A DNA stretch of 36,921 bases, from contig JADBLN010000029.1 in the NCBI GenBank assembly GCA_014894455.1, positions 1 to 36,921 on the forward strand, read 5' to 3'. The notes below the pieces were generated by a model. It worked only from the letters and a program-made list of their open reading frames with translations. It did no database searches and was not told where the DNA came from. The position numbers and the translations under genes were made by a program. Of the stretch, positions 1-6,571 are shown piece after piece. Position 1 is the first letter of the stretch; each line of letters begins with the position of its first letter. Source of the stretch: Acidobacteriota bacterium. Its GTDB lineage: Bacteria > Acidobacteriota > Aminicenantia > Aminicenantales > Saccharicenantaceae.

Positions 1-15
1 TTATAATTCAACAGG

Positions 16-1101
16 TTGAGGAGGAAACAGCTTTTTTTATGCATAATTCAGGCTAAGGCCCTGTTCAGCCAGGTCGTCGACCCGGCGGCCACGACGGTCA
101 TCCGGGAACGGCTCGTCCCCGGGGTCAAGGTTTTCGAGGTCGTCAGATCCGGCGAACCCCGCCGCAAGGTTGACGTGGCCATCGTCGCCGAGGGCTACAC
201 GGCGGACGAAGAGGGGAAGCTCAAGGCCGATCTCGACCGCTTCGCCGCCGTCTTTTTCAAGCTCGAGCCGTACAGATCCCACCGGGACAAGTTCAACCTT
301 TATGGCGTGTTCAAGCCCTCGCCCGAGAGCGGTTGCGATGAACCGAGCCACGGCTCGTTCAAGGCGACGGCCCTCGGCGCGACCTTCGACTCACTCGGCT
401 CGGAGCGCTACCTCCTGACCGAGGACAACAAAAGCCTGCGGGACATCGCCGCCCACGTCCCCTACGACGCCCTCTATATCATGGTCAACCACAAGAGGTA
501 CGGCGGCGGAGGGATCTACAACCTTTACTGCACGTTCACGACCGACAACCAGTGGTATGAATATCTCTTCCTCCACGAATTCGGTCATTCCTTCGCCGAC
601 CTGGCGGACGAGTACTACACCTCCGAGGTCGCCTACAACGAGTTCTATCCCCGCGGCGTCGAACCGGCCGAGCCGAACATCACCGCCCTGCTCGAACCCG
701 GCCGGCTGAAGTGGAAAAACCTGACGAGCCCTGGGGTCGAGATCCCGACGCGCTGGGAAAAGGCGGACTTCGACGCGATGGACAACGCCTACCAGAAGAT
801 CCGGGGAGAGATCAACGCAAAGATCGCCAAGCTCAAGAGGGAAGGGGCCGACGCGGCCGAGGTCGCCCGTGTCGAGGAGGAGTCCGAGCGCCTGTCGCGC
901 GAGCACGCCGACAAGGTCGACGCCTTCCTCCGGGCGAGCAAGTATTGGGGCAAGGTTGGTGCGTTCGAAGGCGCCGGGTACGCGGCCCAGGGCCTCTACC
1001 GTCCCCAGCTCGACTGCTTGATGTTCACCAAAGGGACCAAACCCTTCTGCAAGGTCTGCGAGGCGGCCGTCGTCCGGACGATCCTCAATTACACCGACTG
1101 A
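16..1101 (+). CDS. M64 family (IgA-type) zinc metallopeptidase, apparently 5'-truncated
   Basis: Secreted zinc endopeptidases of family M64 (founder: an IgA protease) cleave extracellular protein. Seen: the zinc motif HEFGH at residues 187-191 followed by the family's ADEYY, the upstream blocks VAEGYT, SPESG and SERYLLTEDN, and a Cys-containing C-terminus (CLMFTKGTKPFCKVC). Family members normally carry a signal peptide and an N-terminal domain of roughly 100 residues before this catalytic domain; here the frame is closed by TAA at 4-6 and the only starts are TTG at 16 or later internal codons. The first ~57 bases are AT-rich with poor codon use, then typical GC-rich codons begin near 58. A good Shine-Dalgarno (GAGGAGG, 18-24) precedes an ATG at 39 that opens only a 5-codon frame. 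The gene is therefore probably a fragment or frameshifted near its 5' end. Family call is firm; functionality is doubtful. Confidence 0.85.
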   Translation: MRRKQLFLCIIQAKALFSQVVDPAATTVIRERLVPGVKVFEVVRSGEPRRKVDVAIVAEGYTADEEGKLKADLDRFAAVFFKLEPYRSHRDKFNLYGVFKPSPESGCDEPSHGSFKATALGATFDSLGSERYLLTEDNKSLRDIAAHVPYDALYIMVNHKRYGGGGIYNLYCTFTTDNQWYEYLFLHEFGHSFADLADEYYTSEVAYNEFYPRGVEPAEPNITALLEPGRLKWKNLTSPGVEIPTRWEKADFDAMDNAYQKIRGEINAKIAKLKREGADAAEVARVEEESERLSREHADKVDAFLRASKYWGKVGAFEGAGYAAQGLYRPQLDCLMFTKGTKPFCKVCEAAVVRTILNYTD

Positions 1102-1368
1102 ACGGCCACGCCGGTTATGCAGAGGTCCCGCCCCCCTCGGTTTTAAGTGCGGGCTGTTGTCAGCAAAAGGGGGGTTGATGATGGGAACCAAAAAGGTGGG
1201 GGCTTTCGCCAGCCCGCTCACGAAAGCCATTGTCAGTATAACAGGCCGCGGGGCGTTGTAAAGCTTTATTTTCGTTTTTCGGCATTTATTTTTATGCGGG
1301 TCCCATCCTATTGATTTTCAAGCCGTTTCGCCCCACAATGGGGAGGACATCCGGACTCGGGAGGGACC

Positions 1369-1662
1369 ATGGATCAGAAAACGGACCCGAAAAAGGTCGA
1401 GATCAAGGTCGACGAGGCGGTCGCGCTCGGCCAGTATGCCAGCCTCGCCGCCATCCGGCATTCGCGGGAGGAGTTCCTTTTCGACTTCGCCTTCCTTTTC
1501 CCCGACGGCCCTTTCGGCAAGCTCGTGGCGCGGATCATCGTCAGCCCTGCCCACGCCAAGCGCTTCCTCGAAGCCCTGCAGGCGAACATCAAGCGCTACG
1601 AAGACGCCTACGGGACGATCGTCCCGGCGGACCTGCCGCCCGCGGTCGACTTCATCCAGTGA
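1369..1662 (+). CDS. DUF3467 family protein
   Basis: 97-residue cytosolic protein of the DUF3467 family, whose function is unknown. Seen: the family pattern of an 'Y-A-S....R-H-S-R-E-E-F-L-F-D-F' strand, a P-D-G segment, 'A-R-I-I-V-S-P-A-H-A-K-R-F-L-E-A-L' and a C-terminal 'N-I-K-R-Y-E-D-A-Y-G-T-I'. Length matches the family. Start chosen because GGGAGGGACC lies directly before the ATG. The 267 bp upstream, after the M64 gene, contain an 8-bp hairpin (GGCTTTCG/CGAAAGCC, about 1201-1229) and an AT-rich stretch (1265-1320), but no promoter I can pin down. The gene is followed by the separate promoter of the next gene, so it looks monocistronic. Confidence 0.85.
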   Translation: MDQKTDPKKVEIKVDEAVALGQYASLAAIRHSREEFLFDFAFLFPDGPFGKLVARIIVSPAHAKRFLEALQANIKRYEDAYGTIVPADLPPAVDFIQ

Positions 1663-1694
1663 CGGCGGCGCGGGCGGTTTCCCCGAGTCCGGCC

Positions 1695-1723
1695 TTGACA
1701 TGGAGCGGTTTTTTTTATATTAA
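1695..1723 (+). promoter_or_regulatory. Sigma-70 type promoter for the 65-residue protein gene
   Basis: A perfect -35 TTGACA (1695-1700), a 17-bp spacer and -10 TATTAA (1718-1723). Expected transcription start near 1730, giving a leader of about 58 nt that ends in the ribosome site GGAGGT before ATG 1788. It is the best -35 hexamer on the plus strand in this part of the window, suggesting strong expression. Confidence 0.65.
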
Positions 1724-1787
1724 TTGAACCAGATCGATATCCCGAGATCCAAACGCGTGCCAGTAATTTTATTCGGAGGTAATAGAC

Positions 1788-1985
1788 ATGGCGTATGAAT
1801 TCAAGAATTCGAGAGGGGTCAGCTACTTCTTGCACTCCAAGGACGTCCTGCTGAAGGGCGGCCGCAAGCAGACCATCTACTTCTTCGCGCGCGATATCCG
1901 GCCCGGCGCTCTTGATGCGATCCCCGAGGCCTACGTCGCCCAAGAGACGATGAAGACCGGGATGCCCATCCTGAAGAAAAAGTAA
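1788..1985 (+). CDS. Conserved small hypothetical protein (65 aa)
   Basis: Lysine- and aromatic-rich 65-residue protein, with no signal peptide or membrane segment. Seen: N-terminal 'MAYEFKNSRG', a central 'YFLHSKDVLLKGGRKQTIYFFAR' type segment (about residues 13-35) that reads as two beta strands around a basic turn, and a basic C-terminus KKK. I recall similar short proteins in several uncultured bacterial lineages, but no function is known to me. The ATG is set by GGAGGTAATAGAC. It has its own promoter (1695-1723) and its own intrinsic terminator (2040-2088), so it is an isolated transcription unit; this together with the basic composition suggests an abundant, perhaps nucleic-acid- or ribosome-associated protein (inference only). 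Confidence 0.75.
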   Translation: MAYEFKNSRGVSYFLHSKDVLLKGGRKQTIYFFARDIRPGALDAIPEAYVAQETMKTGMPILKKK

Positions 1986-2039
1986 GACCCCTTTCTTCCG
2001 GACGAAAACGCCGGGGACCCCGATTCCCGGCGAGGGCGG

Positions 2040-2088
2040 GGAACCACCTTGGCGGCCATCTCCGAAGGTGGTTCCTCTCTATTTTCTT
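2040..2088 (+). terminator. Intrinsic terminator after the 65-aa protein gene
   Basis: An 11-bp perfect inverted repeat (GGAACCACCTT at 2040-2050 and AAGGTGGTTCC at 2065-2075) with a 14-nt loop, followed by the pyrimidine/T-rich run TCTCTATTTTCTT. It separates the small-protein gene from the ABC importer operon and excludes any start of the binding-protein gene upstream of 2106. Confidence 0.85.
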
Positions 2089-2105
2089 CCGTGTATCCCG
2101 AGGAC

Positions 2106-3107
2106 ATGAAATCCCTTGCCCTAAAAACCATGGCCGGATGTCTGTGCCTTGCGCTGGCCTCGTCGGCCTGCGCTAAAAAGTCCTCCGATGCCGCCGCACC
2201 CCGGGAGGGCCGAACCCTCCAGATCGCCGTCATCCCCAAGGGCACGACCCACGAATTCTGGAAGAGCATCCACGCCGGGGCCGTCGAGGCGGCCCGGGAG
2301 CTCGGCGTCGAGGTCATCTGGAAGGGGCCGCAGAAGGAGGACGACCGGGCCCAGCAGATCACCGTGGTCGAGGATTTCATCAGCCGCGGCGTCGACGGCA
2401 TCGTCCTGGCGCCGCTCGACGACCGGGCGCTCATGCGGCCCGTGCAGGACGCCGTCAGGGAGAGGATCCCGGTCGTCATCATCGACTCCGCCCTTCAGGG
2501 AAGCGACTTCACGAGCTACGTCGCCACGGACAATTACAAGGGTGGCGTCTTGGCCGCCCGCAGGCTCGGCCAGCTTCTCGGCGGCCGGGGCCGGATCTTC
2601 CTCATCCGTTACCAGGAAGGCTCGGCCAGCACGGTCCAGCGCGAGACCGGGTTCTACGATACCGTCAAGAAGGAATTCCCGGACCTCGTCCTGCTCGTCC
2701 GGGACCAGTACGCGGGGGCGACGACCGAAACCGCATACCAGCTCGCCGAGAACCTGATCAGCCGTTTCCCCGACGTCGAGGGCGTGTTCGCGCCCAACGA
2801 ATCGAGTACGTTCGGCACGCTCCGGGCCCTCCAGGAATCCCGTCTCGCGGGCAAGGTCGTTTTCGTCGGCTTCGACAGCTCCCCCAAGCTCGTCCAGGGC
2901 CTCCGGGACGGCCACGTCCAGGGCCTCGTCGTCCAGAACCCGCGCAAGATGGGCTATCTGGGGGTCAAGACCATGGTCGCCCATCTCCGGGGCGAGACCG
3001 TCGAAAAGGTCATCGACACCGGCGTGGTCCTGGCCACGGCGGACAACATGGACGACCCGGACATCAAGTCGCTCCTTTCGCCCGACCTCTCCAAGATCAT
3101 CGACTGA
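2106..3107 (+). CDS. Sugar ABC transporter substrate-binding lipoprotein (RbsB-like)
   Basis: Captures a sugar or related ligand outside the inner membrane and hands it to the permease. 333 residues. Seen: a lipoprotein-type signal (basic N-terminus, hydrophobic stretch, Cys at about residue 22 after LASSA) followed by a Peripla_BP_4 fold: IAVIPKGTTHEFWKSIHAGAVEAARELG, the 'DGIVLAPLD' and 'IPVVIIDS' strands, 'ATDNYKGG' and 'VVQNPRKMGYLGVK', all typical of ribose/galactose-binding proteins. Start 2106 was chosen because a longer in-frame opening (2049) would begin inside the terminator stem. The Shine-Dalgarno is weak (GAGG two bases before the ATG). The stop overlaps the next start (TGATG). 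The exact sugar cannot be read from sequence. Confidence 0.9.
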   Translation: MKSLALKTMAGCLCLALASSACAKKSSDAAAPREGRTLQIAVIPKGTTHEFWKSIHAGAVEAARELGVEVIWKGPQKEDDRAQQITVVEDFISRGVDGIVLAPLDDRALMRPVQDAVRERIPVVIIDSALQGSDFTSYVATDNYKGGVLAARRLGQLLGGRGRIFLIRYQEGSASTVQRETGFYDTVKKEFPDLVLLVRDQYAGATTETAYQLAENLISRFPDVEGVFAPNESSTFGTLRALQESRLAGKVVFVGFDSSPKLVQGLRDGHVQGLVVQNPRKMGYLGVKTMVAHLRGETVEKVIDTGVVLATADNMDDPDIKSLLSPDLSKIID

Positions 3108-4651
3108 TGAGCCGGGAACCCGCCGCGCCCCCCGTCCTCCGCATGGCCGGGGTGAGCAAGAGCTTCGGCGCGACACGGGCCCTCGATGGCGTGAGCTTCG
3201 AGCTCGGCCGGGGCGAAGTCCATGCGCTGATCGGGGAGAACGGCGCCGGCAAGAGCACGATGATGAAGATCCTCAGCGGCGCCATCCCGCCCGACGCCGG
3301 GCGGATGGAGATCGACGGCTGGCCCTACGCCCCGGCCGGCCCCGCCGACGGACTCCGGGGAGGGATCTCCATGATCTACCAGGAGCTCACCTTAGCCCCT
3401 CACCTCACCGTCGAGGAGAACATCATGCTCGGCCGCGAGGTCCACGCGGCGGGCTGGCTCGACCGGAAGGCCATGAAGCGTCGGGTCCGGGAGGCGCTGG
3501 AGCTCGTCCGCCATCCCGAGATCTCGCCCGACGTCCCGGTAAGGAAGCTGAGCGTGGGGGCCAAGCAGGTCGTGGAGATCGCCCGGGCCCTGCTCAACCG
3601 CGCCCGCATCGTCGTCATGGACGAACCGACGAGCGCTCTCTCCCAGGAGGACAGCCAGCGGCTCTTCGAGATCATCGGCAAGCTCAAGGGTCAGGGCGTC
3701 AGCGTCATCTACATCAGCCACTTCCTCGAGGAGGTCCAGAGGGTGGCCGACTCCTACACGGTCCTCCGGGACGGCCGCGGTGTCGGCTCGGGGAGGATGG
3801 AGGGGACCCTTCTCGAAGACCTCATTCAGCTCATGGTCGGGCAGAAGTTCACCCGGTTTTTCCCCAAGGTCGAACACGCTGTCGGGGAGGTCATCCTGTC
3901 CCTCGACGGGCTCAAGGGGGCGAGGATGACATCGCCCGTCAGCCTGACCCTGTCGAGGGGGGAGATCTTGGGCATCGCCGGGCTCATCGGCGCCGGAAGG
4001 ACGGAGATGCTGAGGACCCTTTTCGGGCTCGACGAGGCCGAAGGCGGCTCGGTCGTCGTCTCGGGCTTCGAGATGGCCGGCGCGAAACCCTGGGCCAGCA
4101 TCAGCCGCGGCCTCGGCCTGCTCAGCGAGGACAGGCAAGGGGAGGGGTTGGCCCTCGGCCGGTCCGTGGCCGATAACATGACGATGAGCGATTTCGCCCC
4201 TTATCGCCGCCACGGCTTTCTTCGGCCCGGGCGCCAGCGCCGGGCCGTGGGCGAGTGGATCGGAAAAATGAAGATCAAGGCCAAGGGCCCCGCCCAGAAG
4301 GTCGGCGACCTGTCGGGAGGGAATCAGCAAAAGGTCGCCCTGGCCAGGCTCCTCCATCAGAAGGCCGCGATCCTCCTCCTCGACGAGCCGACGCGCGGCA
4401 TCGACGTCGTCAGCAAGGCCCAGATCTACGAATGGATCGGCGAGCTCGCCCGGGAGGGGAAGGCCGTCCTGTTCGTCAGCTCCTACCTCCCCGAGCTCCT
4501 CGGAATATGCGACAGGATCGCCGTTTTCCACCGGGGCGGCCTGGTCGAATCGCGGCCCACCCCGGAGTGGGACGCGCCGGGCTTGATGGCCGCGGCCACC
4601 GTCGGCCGCGCCCGCCCGGATCATCCGATTAGCCAAAGGATCGCGGAATGA
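3107..4651 (+). CDS. Sugar ABC transporter, double ATP-binding subunit (RbsA/MglA-like)
   Basis: Energises import by the sugar ABC system. 514 residues, the usual length for the duplicated-ATPase family. First half: Walker A GENGAGKST at residues 43-51, signature LSVGAKQ, Walker B VVMDEPTSAL. Second half: degenerate Walker A GLIGAGRTE, signature LSGGNQQKVALARLL, Walker B LLLDEPTRGID. A canonical first and degenerate second nucleotide site is normal for RbsA, XylG and MglA. It overlaps the binding-protein gene by one base (TGATG) and the permease gene by four (ATGA), so the three are translationally coupled. Confidence 0.93.
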   Translation: MSREPAAPPVLRMAGVSKSFGATRALDGVSFELGRGEVHALIGENGAGKSTMMKILSGAIPPDAGRMEIDGWPYAPAGPADGLRGGISMIYQELTLAPHLTVEENIMLGREVHAAGWLDRKAMKRRVREALELVRHPEISPDVPVRKLSVGAKQVVEIARALLNRARIVVMDEPTSALSQEDSQRLFEIIGKLKGQGVSVIYISHFLEEVQRVADSYTVLRDGRGVGSGRMEGTLLEDLIQLMVGQKFTRFFPKVEHAVGEVILSLDGLKGARMTSPVSLTLSRGEILGIAGLIGAGRTEMLRTLFGLDEAEGGSVVVSGFEMAGAKPWASISRGLGLLSEDRQGEGLALGRSVADNMTMSDFAPYRRHGFLRPGRQRRAVGEWIGKMKIKAKGPAQKVGDLSGGNQQKVALARLLHQKAAILLLDEPTRGIDVVSKAQIYEWIGELAREGKAVLFVSSYLPELLGICDRIAVFHRGGLVESRPTPEWDAPGLMAAATVGRARPDHPISQRIAE

Positions 4652-5619
4652 GCCGTCAACGTCCAGCCGGACTCCAAAAGGTCCTCAACGTCCTCGGCCC
4701 GTTCATCGGGCTCGCCCTTGTCATCGCCCTCTTCTCCCTGATCCCCGAGGTCCAGGGCCGCTTCCTGAGATTCGCCAACTTCAAGAGCGTTGCCACCCAA
4801 TCCGTAATCGTGGCCCTGGGCGCCCTCGGCATGACCTTCATCATCGTCAGCGGCGGCATCGATCTTTCCGCGGCCTCCAACATCGCCCTGTCGAGCGTCA
4901 TCACGGCCTACGCCATCAACGCCGGCGCCGCTCCCCTCGTCGCCGTCTTGCTCGGCGTCCTCACGGGCGGCCTGGTCGGCCTGGCCAACGGGGCCCTGGT
5001 CACGCGGCTCCGGCTCATCCCGTTCATCGTCACCCTGGGCATGATGGGCATCGCCCGGGGGGCGGCCAAGTGGATCGCCGGGAACCAGAAGATCGACGCG
5101 CCCATGACCTGGGCGAACGAGCTCATGGCTAGGAGTCCCCGGCCGTCCTGGCTCCTCCTGGCCCCGGGCGTTTGGATCGTCATCCTCTTAGCCGTGGCCA
5201 TGGCCGTCGTCCTCAGGTACACGGTTTTCGGCCGGCATGTCTTCGCCGTCGGCTCGAACGAGTCCGCCGCCCGGCTCTGCGGCATCCGGACGAGCCGGGT
5301 CAAGATCCTGGTCTATTCCGTCGCCGGCCTTTTCTGCGGCCTGAGCGGGGTCATGGAGTTCTCCCGGCTCACGGTTGGCGACCCCACGGTGGCCGTGGGG
5401 CTCGAGCTCGACATCATCGCCGCCGTCGTCATCGGAGGCGGGAGCCTGAACGGGGGAGAGGGAAGCATCCTGGGCACCATGGTCGGGGTCATGATCATGT
5501 CCTTTCTGCGCAACGGCTGCACGATGATGGGCTGGCCGAACTACATCCAGGAGATCATCATCGGGGCGATCATCGTCATCGCCGTCACCCTGGACCGGCT
5601 CCGGCACCGAGGAGAATAA
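4648..5619 (+). CDS. Sugar ABC transporter permease (RbsC-like)
   Basis: Membrane channel of the importer, BPD_transp_2 type. 323 residues with about 8-10 hydrophobic segments. Seen: the family blocks 'LGALGMTFIIVSGGIDLS', 'GLANGALVTRLRLIPFIVTLGMMGIARG', 'FAVGSNESAARLCGI' and 'IIAAVVIGGGSLNGGEGSILGTMVGVMIM', all characteristic of ribose/xylose permeases. Start ATG 4648 lies in the ATGA overlap with the ATPase stop. It is the last gene of the operon; no clear intrinsic terminator follows before the Spy-like gene at 5693. Neighbouring genes give no hint of the substrate. Confidence 0.93.
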   Translation: MSRQRPAGLQKVLNVLGPFIGLALVIALFSLIPEVQGRFLRFANFKSVATQSVIVALGALGMTFIIVSGGIDLSAASNIALSSVITAYAINAGAAPLVAVLLGVLTGGLVGLANGALVTRLRLIPFIVTLGMMGIARGAAKWIAGNQKIDAPMTWANELMARSPRPSWLLLAPGVWIVILLAVAMAVVLRYTVFGRHVFAVGSNESAARLCGIRTSRVKILVYSVAGLFCGLSGVMEFSRLTVGDPTVAVGLELDIIAAVVIGGGSLNGGEGSILGTMVGVMIMSFLRNGCTMMGWPNYIQEIIIGAIIVIAVTLDRLRHRGE

Positions 5620-5692
5620 AGAGGGACCGGCCCCGCAAAGTATTCCGGTTGGCCGTCGTCTAACACTACGAGATGACCCAAGGAGGCCAATC

Positions 5693-6289
5693 ATGATAAA
5701 GATGAATTCCCGCATGTTCATCCGCGTGACGGCGGCCGTTTTCCTGGCCGCGATTTTGGCCCTGGCCTTCATCACGGCCCAGGAGACCCCGGCGCCCCCG
5801 CCGGCCGGCAAGAAACCGCCCGTGAAGATGGGGCCCCGCGAGTCCCTGGGGCTCACCGCCGGGCAGGAGAAGGCGCTCGAGGAATTCCAGAAGGCCCGAA
5901 GGGACGAGAGCCGGGCGTTCCGCGATGAGATGCAGAAGATGCGCGGCGAGATGCGTGAACTCGCCAAGGATCCCAAGGCCAACGAGGCGAAGATCGACGG
6001 CCTCATCGACAAGACCGCCCAGCTTCGGGCCGAAAGGGCCAAAGCGGCTTTCAAACACAGGGGCGAGGTGGAGAAGATCTTCACCCCCGAGCAACTCGAG
6101 AAGATGAGGGCCTTCCGGGCGCAGGCCATGGATCGGCCGGAGATGGCCGGCCGCGGCCGGATGGGATTCGGCCGCATGGGCTTCCGCGGCCCGGGCATGG
6201 GCAGGTTCATGGGTCCGGGATTCGGCATGCGACCCGGGAGCGGTCATCGGCCATGGCGCCATCGCCCCCTTTTCTGGCGGCGCTGGTAA
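5693..6289 (+). CDS. Periplasmic Spy/CpxP-like (LTxxQ) protein with Gly/Met/Arg-rich tail
   Basis: 198 residues. Seen: a signal peptide (about residues 1-30, AFITAQ end), a Pro-rich linker, then two LTxxQ-type motifs (LTAGQ 54-58; FTPEQ 130-134) flanking a charged helical region with Met-rich heptads (DEMQKMRGEM), as in the Spy/CpxP/zinc-resistance family of periplasmic chaperones and metal-stress sensors. The C-terminus (about 150-198) is an unusual low-complexity tail of repeated G-R-M-G-F / G-M-G-R-F units ending in His, Arg and Trp, which could bind metal or the envelope (inference). AAGGAGG six bases before the ATG fixes the start. Transcription probably ends at the hairpin 6428-6468. 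Confidence 0.8.
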   Translation: MIKMNSRMFIRVTAAVFLAAILALAFITAQETPAPPPAGKKPPVKMGPRESLGLTAGQEKALEEFQKARRDESRAFRDEMQKMRGEMRELAKDPKANEAKIDGLIDKTAQLRAERAKAAFKHRGEVEKIFTPEQLEKMRAFRAQAMDRPEMAGRGRMGFGRMGFRGPGMGRFMGPGFGMRPGSGHRPWRHRPLFWRRW

Positions 6290-6320
6290 TCCCAGAGGGG
6301 CTGCCCCCGGGGGACTGTCC

Positions 6321-6396
6321 GGCAGGGAACGAAGTCCTCGAAGTGACCGATAAAAGTGCGGCGGAGATACTCGGAGTCGCACTTTTAGGAAATATC
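6321..6396 (+). repeat. 76-bp palindromic repeat, copy A
   Basis: One of three 76-bp copies in the window (others 8859-8934 and 14586-14661, both on the opposite strand). It differs from the reverse complement of copy B at only 3 positions. Its core is a stem-loop, AAAAGTGCG pairing with CGCACTTTT around a 17-nt loop. It lies between the Spy-like gene and its probable terminator, so it would be part of that mRNA's 3' region. Confidence 0.85.
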
Positions 6397-6427
6397 CTAA
6401 TTAATATAGTACTTAGCCTAAAGAAAT

Positions 6428-6468
6428 GAGGACATGTACCGGAGGTATATGTCCTCTTTCTTCTTCTC
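6428..6468 (+). terminator. Strong intrinsic terminator
   Basis: GAGGACATGTACC (6428-6440) pairs with GGTATATGTCCTC (6444-6456): 13 bp with one G-T wobble and a GGA triloop, followed by TTTCTTCTTCT. It closes the transcript of the Spy-like gene and repeat copy A and insulates the sigma-54 promoter downstream. Confidence 0.85.
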
Positions 6469-6528
6469 CTTTGTTCCTCCTGTCCTTTTCATAGGACGCA
6501 CGGCCTTTCCTCCCTGGGAGAGCCCGAC

Positions 6529-6544
6529 TGGCACGATAGTTGCT
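6529..6544 (+). promoter_or_regulatory. Sigma-54 (RpoN) -24/-12 promoter
   Basis: TGGCACG-ATAG-TTGCT matches the sigma-54 consensus TGGCACG-N4-TTGCW at every position. The invariant GG (6530-6531) and GC (6542-6543) are separated by exactly 10 nt. The start of transcription would be near 6555, leaving a leader of only about 17 nt that contains GGAAGGAG before ATG 6572. A sigma-54 promoter requires an AAA+ enhancer-binding activator, which is not in this window. Confidence 0.85.
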
Positions 6545-6571
6545 TAAGATAAGGTCGGAAGGAGAAAGACG

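Noticed and set aside
2049-2105. A 19-codon N-terminal extension of the sugar-binding protein
   Set aside because: It would begin inside the terminator stem and place residues before a clean lipoprotein signal.
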